Source: RGIG1959 sp045604545
Lineage (GTDB): Bacteria > Bacillota > Clostridia > Oscillospirales > Acutalibacteraceae
DNA length: 64,000 nt
Reading direction: 5' to 3'
NCBI GenBank assembly: GCA_045604545.1
Contig: JAZUOG010000047.1
Location: 20,417 to 84,416, forward strand
Shown here: positions 58,201-64,000 of the stretch, in pieces
How positions within the stretch are numbered: position 1 is the stretch's first letter
Layout of the letters: every line of letters begins with the position of its first letter
The notes under the pieces: generated by a model
What the model saw: the letters and a program-made list of their open reading frames with translations, nothing else
The model's database searches: none
What the model was told of the DNA's origin: nothing
Program-made: the position numbers and the translations under genes

Positions 58201-60792
58201 GCGGTCGCTCCCGGTGACACCGCGCAGTTCTTTGTTGAGCTGAGCGTGCTGACAAATGCCGACGATGAGCGGGTGACCTGCGTGGTGACATCGACGGTGA
58301 ACGATCCGTATCCGCTCAACAACACCGAATCGGTCACGTTGTTGCATATCCAAGAGGACGTGTTCAAGACCGATCCCGAGCAGACGGGTCATAACCCCGA
58401 AATTTCGGAAAATGCGGTGGTGTTTGACAAATACGCGCCGCAGGATATCGCCGTCGCCATCACCGCGAAGGCGGCGTATTTCACAGGTATTGAGGGCTTG
58501 ACAAAGGGCACCGATTTCACGGTCGCCGATCACATCATCACCATTCCCGCGTCTTATCTCGGCAAGCTGGACAACGATGAGCACACGTTCAAGCTGTTGT
58601 TTGACTTCGGCTATGACGAGCCGACGGTCCGAACCCTGTCGGTCACCGTCACGGACACCACGCCCGTTAATGTGACGGGACAGGTGGACATCCGCGGCGA
58701 AGCGGTCGTCGGCAACACGGTGTATGCCGATCTGTCGGCATTGGAGCCTTCGCAGGCGCGTGTTTCCTATCGCTGGTCGATTGACGGGGTTACCGTCAGC
58801 ACGACCGATCGCTATACCCTTGCGCGCGAGGACGGCGACAAAACGTTGACGCTGACCGCGTGCGGCATCAACGGCTATGTCGGAGAGGTCAAAAAAGCGG
58901 TTGTCGTGGCGCTGAAAAAGCCGCCTGTTCCGCCGGTTCCCATGATCAGCATGATCGACAGCAACTCGTTTGCGGTCGTCAAGGTCGAAGGAACGGAATA
59001 CAGCCTCGATCTGGAAACGTGGCAGGACAGCGCGGTGTTTGACAACCTGTCTCCCTACACCGCCTATACCGTGTATGCCCGTCGCAAAGCAACCGATACC
59101 GATGTCGCAAGCGACAGCACGGTCGGCGTGACGGTCACCACCGACAAGCTCACGGTGGCGGCTCCCGAGGCACCGCAGTGGCAAAGCCGAAGCTATAACA
59201 CGATCGAGCTGGTTGCCGATCCGTTGATGGAATACAAAATCGAGGGCGGCGAGTGGACGGACGATCCCGTGTTCACGGGACTGGCGCCGAGCACTACCTA
59301 TACCTTCTATCAGCGCTATAAGGAAACCGATATCGCTCATGCCGGTGCGAGCAGTACGGCGGCATTGACAACGGCGGATCTCACCGTTCTCGAAGGCCAT
59401 GTGGCCATTTCCGGTGAAGTGGCGTTGACAAGAACGGTGTCTGCGGACATTTCCGCGCTGACGCCGACAGAGGCGAATCTGTCCTATTGCTGGACGGTGG
59501 ACGGCGTTGTCGTCAGCACCGAAAAACAGTACACCATTGTGCGCGCGGATTACGAGAAGACCCTCGCGCTGACCGTGCGCGGTATCGACGGCTATGACGG
59601 CGAATTCACGGTGGAAGCCGTGGTGACCAAGTGCCACCTGTTGAAGCCGAACGCCCCTATCATTGTCAAGGTTGACAGCACCTCGTTCATAGCTGTCACC
59701 TATGCCTACATGGAATACAGCCTTGATCTGGAAACGTGGCAGGACAGCGGAGCGTTTGACGACCTGTCTCCCAACACGACCTACACCGTGTATGTCCGTT
59801 GGAAGGAAACCGATCTCCATTATACCAGTGAACACAGTGACGGCACGGAGGTCACCACCGATAAGCTGACGTTAGACGCTCCCGAGGCACCGCAGGCGCA
59901 ACGCATAAGCTCTGACACGATCGAGCTTATCGCCGATTGGTCGATGGAATACAAAATCGAGGACGGCGAGTGGACGGACGATCCCGTGTTCACGGGACTG
60001 GCGCCGAACACGACCTACACCTTCTATCAGCGGTATAAGGAAACCGATGTTCAATACACCAGTGACACCAGCGTCGGTGCGACGATCACCACCGACAAGC
60101 TGACGGTGGGAGCTCCTCATGCGCCGCAGATGTTCTGCAACAGCTATAACACGATCGAGCTGGTTGCCGATTCGTCGATGGAATACAAAATCGAGGGCGG
60201 CGAGTGGACGGACGATCCCGTGTTCACGGGATTGGCACCGAGCACCGCCTATACCTTCTATCAGCGCTATAAGGAAACCGCCATCGCCCATGCCGGTGCG
60301 AGCAGTACGGCGGCATTGACAACGGCGGATCTTATCGCCCTTGACGGTGCCGTTACCATTGTCGGAGAGCCGCAAGGCGGTCAAACGCTCACGGTGGATC
60401 TGACAAGCACCAACGGCGATGCAAACGAGGTGACCTATCAGTGGTACTCCGACGGCGTTGCTGTGTCGGGAGCGGTCGGAGCGACCTATACCGTCACAAA
60501 GGACGACATGGGCAAAACGCTCACGGTGCGCGTGACGGGCGTTCGGGCGTATACGGGCGAGCTGACCGCAACGGTGCCGATCGATCCGTATGTGCTCGGT
60601 GACATCACAATGGACGTGGTCATCAACATGAGAGATGTGATGACGTTGTACCAGTATGTCGGCGGTGCGACCGCGGAACTGGATGACCTTCCGTTACGAG
60701 CGGCAAGAATCACCGATGACGACGAGATCAACATGAGAGACGTGATGATGCTGTACCGTTTCGTCGGCGGCAGTATCGATTCGCTCAGATAA
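52255..60792 (+). CDS. Giant BspA-like leucine-rich repeat surface protein with C-terminal dockerin
   Basis: A 2845-residue secreted protein with a signal peptide at residues 1-32. Residues about 72-536 are BspA-type leucine-rich repeats (IGxxAFxxCxxLxxVxIP pattern), with two shorter blocks at about 632-712 and 829-932. A MucBP-like domain is at 717-781 and a carboxypeptidase-regulatory-like domain near 982-1029. A large beta-rich region follows, including CARDB-like parts (about 1830-2030), then Fn3-like units of about 80 residues at 2220-2690 that are nearly identical in places. The last 64 residues are a dockerin-like pair (INMRDVMTLYQYVGG and INMRDVMMLYRFVGG). It probably binds surfaces or a cohesin. 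The ribosome site is AAAGGGG. Confidence 0.92.
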   Translation: MTFKRMVSFFATVAILFTSMPAVSLPFGASAATSGTTGSCTWTLDGTQLTISGNGGMTAYTSSFAAPWGTGITKVTIEEGVTAIGAYAFNKCTALTEVSIPSSVKSIGNNVFNGCEALTDVNLVDLAKWCGISFSNTTSNPLYYAKNLCVNGVAVSDVTIPDTVTRINDYAFYQYGALRSVDIPDSVTYIGNYAFYTCENLAEVRLPNGVGAILSHTFEACTSLTRVTIPSSVTSIGNSAFRGCSSLQEAILPSSVTSLEGHAFRECTALKAVTFSDGVKSIGDYAFFGCTALENVSLPESLTQMGIYVFSGCYSLRSAVLPSGITVIGGKTFSDCTALTDVNIPHGVTQIGYDAFNGCSSLTDIVIPDTVTKVGYAAFAGCTSLTEAVIPGGVTTIEQATFSKCKALSKVTLSNGVKSIGYGAFGECSALREIIIPNSVISIGEYAFEACNSLTKIVLPSSVTTIGGNAFCDCKALTEVVLSNGVTTIGTRAFYFCTALKHIVLPRSVKSVGKEAFQGCLALETVWYEGSSTDRDGITVESVNTRLTDAAWTYNGCKSGHIYLGDCDVDCLYCGKVRGTTVPHTFVNAMDTLCDVCLTTREIPDELSGHFAYKVVSGSAMITGCVTTAEGDIVIPDTLDGYPVIGIGDNAFYGCRLITSVTIPSGVVQIADNAFTTCTALKRIEVAEDNEQYCSSSGVLYNKEKTAIICKPKNHTLYVRVHYTYQNGDPALSSVEKSMKPGETYRVDIPDIIGYSAQAANTVGVVQDEDITIDVVYYENPRLGSGACNAYITWTAYEKGLLVFRGTGDMPDYTSQGTPWYAWVGEINEVYIDPRITSIGAYAFEDCAALTFVECGYSIASVGAYAFSGCASLRSFSLSDSVTVVGDHAFEGCRELVQVMIDGKLTAIGNEAFAACDKLTQVYFRSTPPVSFGDHALGSTVGKYVFYYRTVEGWDEAIVDGRWNGYEAIPYNAIAKADFDGTNVYIIKVVDKHNLPLSNAVVTLGEEVESTNKDGMAYFVKPTTAESLTVSCSDHVTFTDAAFSASAVQAMDIIELSDKPSVVQGVRLNGKSIATSVEIIDCGADTTAEIVVNGYSKYAIWQYELYQGNRLLSTVKTDETLCTFSVKANVFEEDETVFVKMYTTDGQTSATALNIDVIRLAAISEQQILDELSSLDLTFSLGDMGNFKVPMSFTATGDETFYTSVKGRTIRVGINLDIGSLLEEEDDDLPKGTLQRMVDAAMKKSAKGKAGFEYTLCGYLEIDYLGNGEYYVKTNYVKVGMTANMAFNAQASWYGVVGVYFKAQLSASSTLNMIVSRYEPEAGFGVEDMNFGMEAKLGVAGGAYVLWGFGSAELYADAQMGFVVGLVPKPEVESVYISGEFGVKWSLFWGLRRGQHVIATGDIYRYPAQTYLLRSLSAELYAAQQDPSSYEWNDRSYLQERSEWQSGEYLQTHIYDQVSPEIVTCGDTVMMLWLDDNRERADADFQTLYYALYEDGVWSEPKAVADNGTFDCEFDVYTDGDTIYVVYTDMAVPNASATMMSGDEEDMAAVVGGVEVSVTAYKNGAFGEPVRLTDNEECELLPRVTAVDGVLTVAWVQAATVGSDGQTADNTVCVTVRGETGWSEPERSLPVHHTVSDLATVKLGNAVFTAYVTDLDGSAETKDDLALVLVGENGQAAVIDTGLITDVKAEQLGDSAALTWHNNGRIYAVTDAEEQPICLVPEGVTVGTDYRIVSLPDGRILLTVTMGDAEKGGTDVYGIYMDKNGSLTFPVRLTVTDGYVNTFDTVFKDDRLVTVFTEAAVDMTGGTVETVTHLRSEAIALFTDITLDRVDFELADAKAGAPFVIMTEVTNNGTDAIDGVIVNLLDNDGEPVYTTALEATLSPGASAVYAVSVALPTSLSTTPYYVEVLPQTTADDANPDDNRAAVTLGFADLCVAAQQKIIGEKNALVVAVTNNGNVTSSADVTLYAPDTDGRELGFIAAVAVAPGDTAQFFVELSVLTNADDERVTCVVTSTVNDPYPLNNTESVTLLHIQEDVFKTDPEQTGHNPEISENAVVFDKYAPQDIAVAITAKAAYFTGIEGLTKGTDFTVADHIITIPASYLGKLDNDEHTFKLLFDFGYDEPTVRTLSVTVTDTTPVNVTGQVDIRGEAVVGNTVYADLSALEPSQARVSYRWSIDGVTVSTTDRYTLAREDGDKTLTLTACGINGYVGEVKKAVVVALKKPPVPPVPMISMIDSNSFAVVKVEGTEYSLDLETWQDSAVFDNLSPYTAYTVYARRKATDTDVASDSTVGVTVTTDKLTVAAPEAPQWQSRSYNTIELVADPLMEYKIEGGEWTDDPVFTGLAPSTTYTFYQRYKETDIAHAGASSTAALTTADLTVLEGHVAISGEVALTRTVSADISALTPTEANLSYCWTVDGVVVSTEKQYTIVRADYEKTLALTVRGIDGYDGEFTVEAVVTKCHLLKPNAPIIVKVDSTSFIAVTYAYMEYSLDLETWQDSGAFDDLSPNTTYTVYVRWKETDLHYTSEHSDGTEVTTDKLTLDAPEAPQAQRISSDTIELIADWSMEYKIEDGEWTDDPVFTGLAPNTTYTFYQRYKETDVQYTSDTSVGATITTDKLTVGAPHAPQMFCNSYNTIELVADSSMEYKIEGGEWTDDPVFTGLAPSTAYTFYQRYKETAIAHAGASSTAALTTADLIALDGAVTIVGEPQGGQTLTVDLTSTNGDANEVTYQWYSDGVAVSGAVGATYTVTKDDMGKTLTVRVTGVRAYTGELTATVPIDPYVLGDITMDVVINMRDVMTLYQYVGGATAELDDLPLRAARITDDDEINMRDVMMLYRFVGGSIDSLR

Positions 60793-60815
60793 CCCCCCAA
60801 AAAAAGATGCCGCGT

Positions 60816-60853
60816 CGGGAGACTTCTTTATGAGAAGTCTCCCGGTTTTATTT
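60816..60853 (+). terminator. Terminator of the giant gene
   Basis: CGGGAGACTTCT pairs with AGAAGTCTCCCG; a T-rich tract follows. Confidence 0.85.
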
Positions 60854-60938
60854 GCCTGACGGCGAGTGGTATGGCTACGCCGTGATATTGTGCTTTGCAC
60901 AGTGGTATTCGGCTGCGCCGAGTTTGGCGAATAAAACT
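60851..60938. repeat. Palindrome-rich dispersed repeat, second copy
   Basis: Almost identical to the reverse complement of 50093-50184: CCTGACGGCGAG, TATGGCTACGCCGTGATA, TTGTGCTTTGCACA and ATTCGGCTGCGCCGAG occur in the same order. It sits directly after a terminator. Confidence 0.85.
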
Positions 60939-61104
60939 GGCACAATATATACGGTTGTGTTATGGTAGAATGGGTTTGGGTATAGCCCGATAAAGCGTTT
61001 GTACTTACAAATGCAATGCCGGTTCTTTTCCTGAATCATGTTGATAAATACGCATTTGACAAACCGTTTCCATCGTTTGAATTTGAGGAAAGGAGTTTTA
61101 CTCT

Positions 61105-61590
61105 ATGTGGCAATACACAGAACTCGATGCATACAACACGATCAGTCTGCATGATTGTAAAGCTACCTCCATCACTAAGGAAGGCCGTGATTGGATTTTT
61201 GATTTTCCGGACGGTTTTTGGATTACACCGGCCAGCAACCATATTCATCACGATCGTCCGATAAAAACCGGCCCTGCACAGGTATGTGTTCACGGAATGA
61301 TTGAAGAAGATCCGTTCGATGCTATCGATATATATAAAACGATTCGTATATGTGGGAAGCCCATTCTTTGTCGCAGACTGCAACCGGACGGCTCTGTGTT
61401 TCTTAAGATGTTCCAAACCGGGAAATATGACTTAGAGTTTATCACCGAATACCACGCATCTATGGCATCTCTTTACCGATGCTGGATATGGAAAAGGAAT
61501 GCCGGTTTTTATGCAGAATGTCAGCTTGAACTGACGGTAAAAAGCATCGAATACCGTTGGAACGAAATTCGCTATGACCGTGAATGGTAA
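61105..61590 (+). CDS. Hypothetical protein
   Basis: A 161-residue soluble protein (MWQYTELDAYNTISLHDCKA) with beta-rich composition and GGAAAGGAG before its start. I recognise no domain. It is AT-richer than the neighbouring secreted-protein genes and stands alone between a repeat and a terminator. Confidence 0.75.
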   Translation: MWQYTELDAYNTISLHDCKATSITKEGRDWIFDFPDGFWITPASNHIHHDRPIKTGPAQVCVHGMIEEDPFDAIDIYKTIRICGKPILCRRLQPDGSVFLKMFQTGKYDLEFITEYHASMASLYRCWIWKRNAGFYAECQLELTVKSIEYRWNEIRYDREW

Positions 61591-61703
61591 TCACTCACAC
61601 CACAAGCAAAGGTTGTGAAATTCTCGCGCAAGCGCAACCCGAAAAAGGTACCGTCCCTCGTCCCCGCGCAACAGCGGGACGACGGAGACCTGCCGCGTGC
61701 TTC

Positions 61704-61752
61704 ATAAACCGCCCGCCCGCTGTCCCTTTGGGGATATCGGGCGGTTTATCTT
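61704..61752 (+). terminator. Intrinsic terminator
   Basis: ATAAACCGCCCG pairs with CGGGCGGTTTAT; CTTTAC follows. The -35 box of the next gene begins at its edge. Confidence 0.75.
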
Positions 61753-61779
61753 TACAAATGCCGACAAGCGTGCTACACT
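61751..61779 (+). promoter_or_regulatory. Promoter of the two-unit repeat protein
   Basis: TTTACA (61751-61756), 17-bp spacer, TACACT (61774-61779). Confidence 0.7.
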
Positions 61780-61816
61780 GAAGACAGAACCCAATTCGTG
61801 AGAAGGGATGATGTGT

Positions 61817-63046
61817 ATGAAACGGATACTTTTGGCGATGTTGCTTTGCCTGACGGTGGTGCTGTGTGCGGTTCCGTTCGGCGCGGCGGCGGATGAAGTC
61901 TTTACAGTGACCTATGAGCTGACAAACGTGACGGCAAGCGGTCCCGACACGCTGACAAACGGAAACGAGCTGTTTGTGACGTTTGAGGCGGACGAGGGGT
62001 ATATGATGCCCGCCGCCATCGGCGTGACGGTGGACGGCGAGCCGTTTGAAGGTGCGCGCTACGGCGTGGGTGTCACCAAAACGACAGGCGATCTGCTGGT
62101 GATGCCCGAGGACATCCGCGGCGATGTCGTCGTGACCGTCGAAGCAATGACAAAGTACGATGTGCATTTCAAGGGGGAATCCTGGTCGGCGAAGGTGCCT
62201 GTTCCCGCGGGACTGTCGCTCAATCAGTATTACAACTCCCCGAATCTTGTCCGCGAAAAAGAGGGGTATGTGTTCGAGGGCTGGTTTGAAGACCCCGAAG
62301 GCGACACGCCGTTTGATTTCGATGCGGCACGCGACACCGATGTGACCCTCTATCCCCGATGGACGAAGCAGTATGCGGTGACCTATGAACTGGTCGGTGT
62401 GACGGCAAACGGTCCCGACGCCGTCACAAGCGGCAATGAGCTGTTTGTCACATTTAAAGCGGACGAGGGGTACATGATGCCTGCCGCCATCGGCGTGACG
62501 GTGGACGGCGAGCCGTTTGAAGGTGCGCGCTACGGCGTGGGAGTCACCAAATTGACGGGCGATCTGCTGGTGATGCCCGAGGACATCGACGGCGATATTG
62601 TCGTGACCGTCGAAGCGGTCAAAAAATACGATGTGCATTTCAAGGGCGAATCCTGGTCGGCGAAGGTGCCCGTTCCTGCGGGACTGTCGCTCAACCAATA
62701 CTACAACTCCCCGAATCTGGTGAGAGAAAAAGAAGGGTATGTGTTTGAGGGTTGGTTCGAAGACCCCGAAGGCGACACGCCGTTTGATTTCGATGCGGCG
62801 CGCGACACCGATGTGACGCTCTATCCCCGATGGACACCTGTTGTTGAGAACGCTCCGACCACCACCACAACGACGACCACCGCAACGACGACCGCGACCA
62901 CCGTTGTGACCACTGCGCCGTCTGTTCCTGCGGTGACCTCCCCGCAAACGGGAGCGGCCGACATGACGCTGGTGCTGACGGCAACGTTGCTCGTTTCCCT
63001 CGGCGGCGTGATGCTGATCACCTGCCTTGCGAAAAAGCCGGAGTAA
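61817..63046 (+). CDS. Cell-wall protein with two near-identical modules and SPQTG-type signal
   Basis: A 409-residue secreted protein. The signal peptide is MKRILLAMLLCLTVVLCAVPF. Two modules of 157 residues follow (about 31-187 and 188-340), almost identical. Each ends in an InlB/Flg_new-type repeat (GYVFEGWFEDPEGDTPFDFD). A Thr-rich linker, then TSPQTGAADM near residue 375, a hydrophobic helix and a short basic tail form a sortase-like signal with Ser in the first position. The start is the ATG at 61817; ATGs at 61808 and 61811 are too close to AGAAGGG. It probably acts as a small adhesin. Confidence 0.85.
   Translation: MKRILLAMLLCLTVVLCAVPFGAAADEVFTVTYELTNVTASGPDTLTNGNELFVTFEADEGYMMPAAIGVTVDGEPFEGARYGVGVTKTTGDLLVMPEDIRGDVVVTVEAMTKYDVHFKGESWSAKVPVPAGLSLNQYYNSPNLVREKEGYVFEGWFEDPEGDTPFDFDAARDTDVTLYPRWTKQYAVTYELVGVTANGPDAVTSGNELFVTFKADEGYMMPAAIGVTVDGEPFEGARYGVGVTKLTGDLLVMPEDIDGDIVVTVEAVKKYDVHFKGESWSAKVPVPAGLSLNQYYNSPNLVREKEGYVFEGWFEDPEGDTPFDFDAARDTDVTLYPRWTPVVENAPTTTTTTTTATTTATTVVTTAPSVPAVTSPQTGAADMTLVLTATLLVSLGGVMLITCLAKKPE
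61907..62836 (+). repeat. Tandem duplication of 471 bp inside a coding gene
   Basis: Unit 1 is 61907-62377 and unit 2 is 62378-62836, in frame. The second unit differs in scattered positions, and the last 30 codons of both units (NQYYNSPNLVREKEGYVFEG) are the same protein sequence. Confidence 0.85.
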
Positions 63047-63110
63047 ATACGTGCCGCAGTTGGCCGAAACACCGCCGAAGGTCTGTCGTGACGGTGTATG
63101 CCAAAGACTG

Positions 63111-63150
63111 AAAAAGATGCTGTGTTTTGAAAAACACGGCATCTTTTTTT
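63111..63150 (+). terminator. Terminator after the wall protein gene
   Basis: AAAAAGATGCTGTGTTTT pairs with AAACACGGCATCTTTTTTT. Confidence 0.85.
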
Positions 63151-63166
63151 GCCGTGATGCACAGTA

Positions 63167-63214
63167 TTGAAAATTCGGGCGAATTGTGGTATGCTATACT
63201 ATGAGCATAGTATA
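63167..63214 (+). promoter_or_regulatory. Promoter with a perfect palindrome over the -10
   Basis: TTGAAA (63167-63172), 17-bp spacer, TATGCT (63190-63195). The palindrome TATACTATGAGCATAGTATA (63195-63214) begins at the end of the -10 box and runs through the likely start site, as an operator would. Confidence 0.65.
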
Positions 63215-63274
63215 AGGTCTTTTTGACCGTAAGATGACATATAGATTGGTTGACAAAAAGGAGATTGAAATGGT

Positions 63275-64000
63275 ATGAATTGTCCGATATGCAATCGGGA
63301 GATCGAACCCGGAGAGCCGTTTTGCGGCGTGTGCGGAACCCGTGTGGAAACGATCGTGGCACCGCTTGTCGAGGAGGACGATGAGACGGTCAGTCCCGTT
63401 GTGCCGTCCTCACAGGACACGATGGTGTTTGATGCGACCGATGACGACATGACCATGATGTTCACCCCTGCAGACGATGCGGACATGAAGGTCGTTCCCG
63501 AAGGGGAGGATCGTTTTGCGACGGCGGTGATCCCTTCGGCAGAGGACGAAAAGCCCGCCCCTCGCCGTCCTCAGCGGGAAACGAAAAAAACAAGCAAGAG
63601 CAACACCGCTTTGCTCGTCCTGGTCATCGTACTCTTTATTGTGCTGTGCGGTTCGGTGGCGATCGTCATGTCGGTCGTGTGGCCTGTGATCGCGCCGAAT
63701 GACGACGGACCGAAGAGCCAGAATGCGACCCATCGCACGGTGGCGATCGACGACGAGGACAAAATCACCGTCAGCGGACTGACGACCACCACGCTGTGGA
63801 CAACGACGACGGAGTCGACCGCCACGACTGTCGAGTCGACCACCACCGCAAGCGAAACCACGACCACGACGACGGTGACGACGACCACCACCGTGCCGAC
63901 CACCACGACCGAAGCCCCGACCACCACGACAACGGTGCCGACCACGACCGAGGCGCCGACCACCGTGGCCGAGGCTCCCACCGAAGCCACAACGGCGGCA
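63275..64000 (+). CDS. Zinc-ribbon membrane protein with Thr-rich linker, 3' end missing
   Basis: At least 242 residues, running off the right edge. The N terminus MNCPICNREIEPGEPFCGVC is a zinc ribbon with two CxxC pairs. An acidic segment follows, then a membrane helix at about residues 109-133 (LLVLVIVLFIVLCGSVAIVM) and an extracytoplasmic Thr-, Val- and Ala-rich linker from about residue 165. The cytoplasmic zinc ribbon and outside linker resemble zinc-ribbon plus TM proteins common in Firmicutes. The start is ATG at 63275 after AAAAAGGAGA; an ATG at 63270 stops at once. The domain beyond the window is unknown. Confidence 0.8.
   Translation, partial: MNCPICNREIEPGEPFCGVCGTRVETIVAPLVEEDDETVSPVVPSSQDTMVFDATDDDMTMMFTPADDADMKVVPEGEDRFATAVIPSAEDEKPAPRRPQRETKKTSKSNTALLVLVIVLFIVLCGSVAIVMSVVWPVIAPNDDGPKSQNATHRTVAIDDEDKITVSGLTTTTLWTTTTESTATTVESTTTASETTTTTTVTTTTTVPTTTTEAPTTTTTVPTTTEAPTTVAEAPTEATTAA

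Noticed and set aside
56992..59835. A 947-codon open frame on the minus strand inside the giant surface gene
   Set aside because: It mirrors the codon pattern of the plus-strand gene, has no ribosome site, signal peptide or domain, and its sequence is a low-complexity mix of Arg, His and Gly. The plus strand has clear domains.
1..64000. CRISPR arrays and rRNA genes
   Set aside because: I saw no regular repeat-spacer series, no cas-like gene and no rRNA sequence. The three ATCTATTTCGTTACAAC copies are too few and too short to be a CRISPR array.

Overview
The window reads as a chromosomal segment of an anaerobic low-to-mid GC Firmicute of the class Clostridia, most likely an Oscillospiraceae/Ruminococcaceae-type gut or rumen bacterium. 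The reasons are strong AGGAGG-type ribosome binding sites, TTGACA/TATAAT promoters with 17-bp spacers, Thr-rich linkers in secreted proteins, dockerin modules, BspA-like leucine-rich repeats, multi-recombinase mobile DNA and ferredoxin-type proteins. The species cannot be named from the sequence alone.

Layout. (1) 1-6014, minus strand: a tight housekeeping operon hisH-hisF-folP-phosphohexomutase-prmA-rsmI followed by a partial membrane protein. It diverges from a SLOG/DUF1273 gene. (2) 6665-7410: a small membrane protein and a tRNA operon Met(CAT)-Glu(TTC)-Val(CAC). (3) 7396-29632: an integrated element of about 22.2 kb. The last 15 nt of tRNA-Val, the sequence after it and a whole XRE-TPR regulator gene are repeated in direct orientation at 29618. 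Inside lie an ECF sigma/membrane-protein pair, a sigma-70 region-4 protein, a DinG/XPD-like helicase, a SHOCT-like small protein, three consecutive large serine recombinase genes (the middle one has no catalytic domain), a lipoprotein, a thioester/Cna-B adhesin with a sortase-like signal, several small element-type proteins (one YubB/LPD28-like), a QueG-like Fe-S protein and a pRiA4b-ORF3-like protein between 17-bp direct repeats. No relaxase, type IV secretion gene or tyrosine integrase is visible. (4) 29618-41641: a patchwork with two more copies of the XRE-TPR regulator, each divergent from a different cargo gene (a zincin-like/pyrophosphatase fusion, and a Fic protein), plus a ferredoxin, a lipoprotein, a methyltransferase, a MATE transporter and gene fragments. 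(5) 41802-45038: purC-purF-guaA, in which the PurF-like protein has lost its glutaminase residues and GuaA has no glutaminase domain. (6) 45228-50225: a Fic fragment, a cluster of unknown proteins, broken genes and palindromic repeats. (7) 50253-64000: an RmlD-like reductase, a PH-like membrane protein, a 2845-residue BspA/dockerin surface protein, a two-unit repeat protein ending in an SPQTG-type signal, and a partial zinc-ribbon membrane protein.

How the parts work together. The core genes serve histidine, folate and purine synthesis and translation-linked methylation. Regions 3-4 look like accretion of mobile DNA at one tRNA-Val site, with an XRE-TPR gene as the recurrent unit. The surface proteins suggest attachment to host or plant material. 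The most unusual signals are the tRNA-Val/XRE repeat, the three-recombinase operon, the thioester adhesin carried on the element, the purine operon without glutaminases, the zincin-pyrophosphatase fusion, the Fic gene with a long inverted repeat over its own promoter, and two families of short dispersed repeats.
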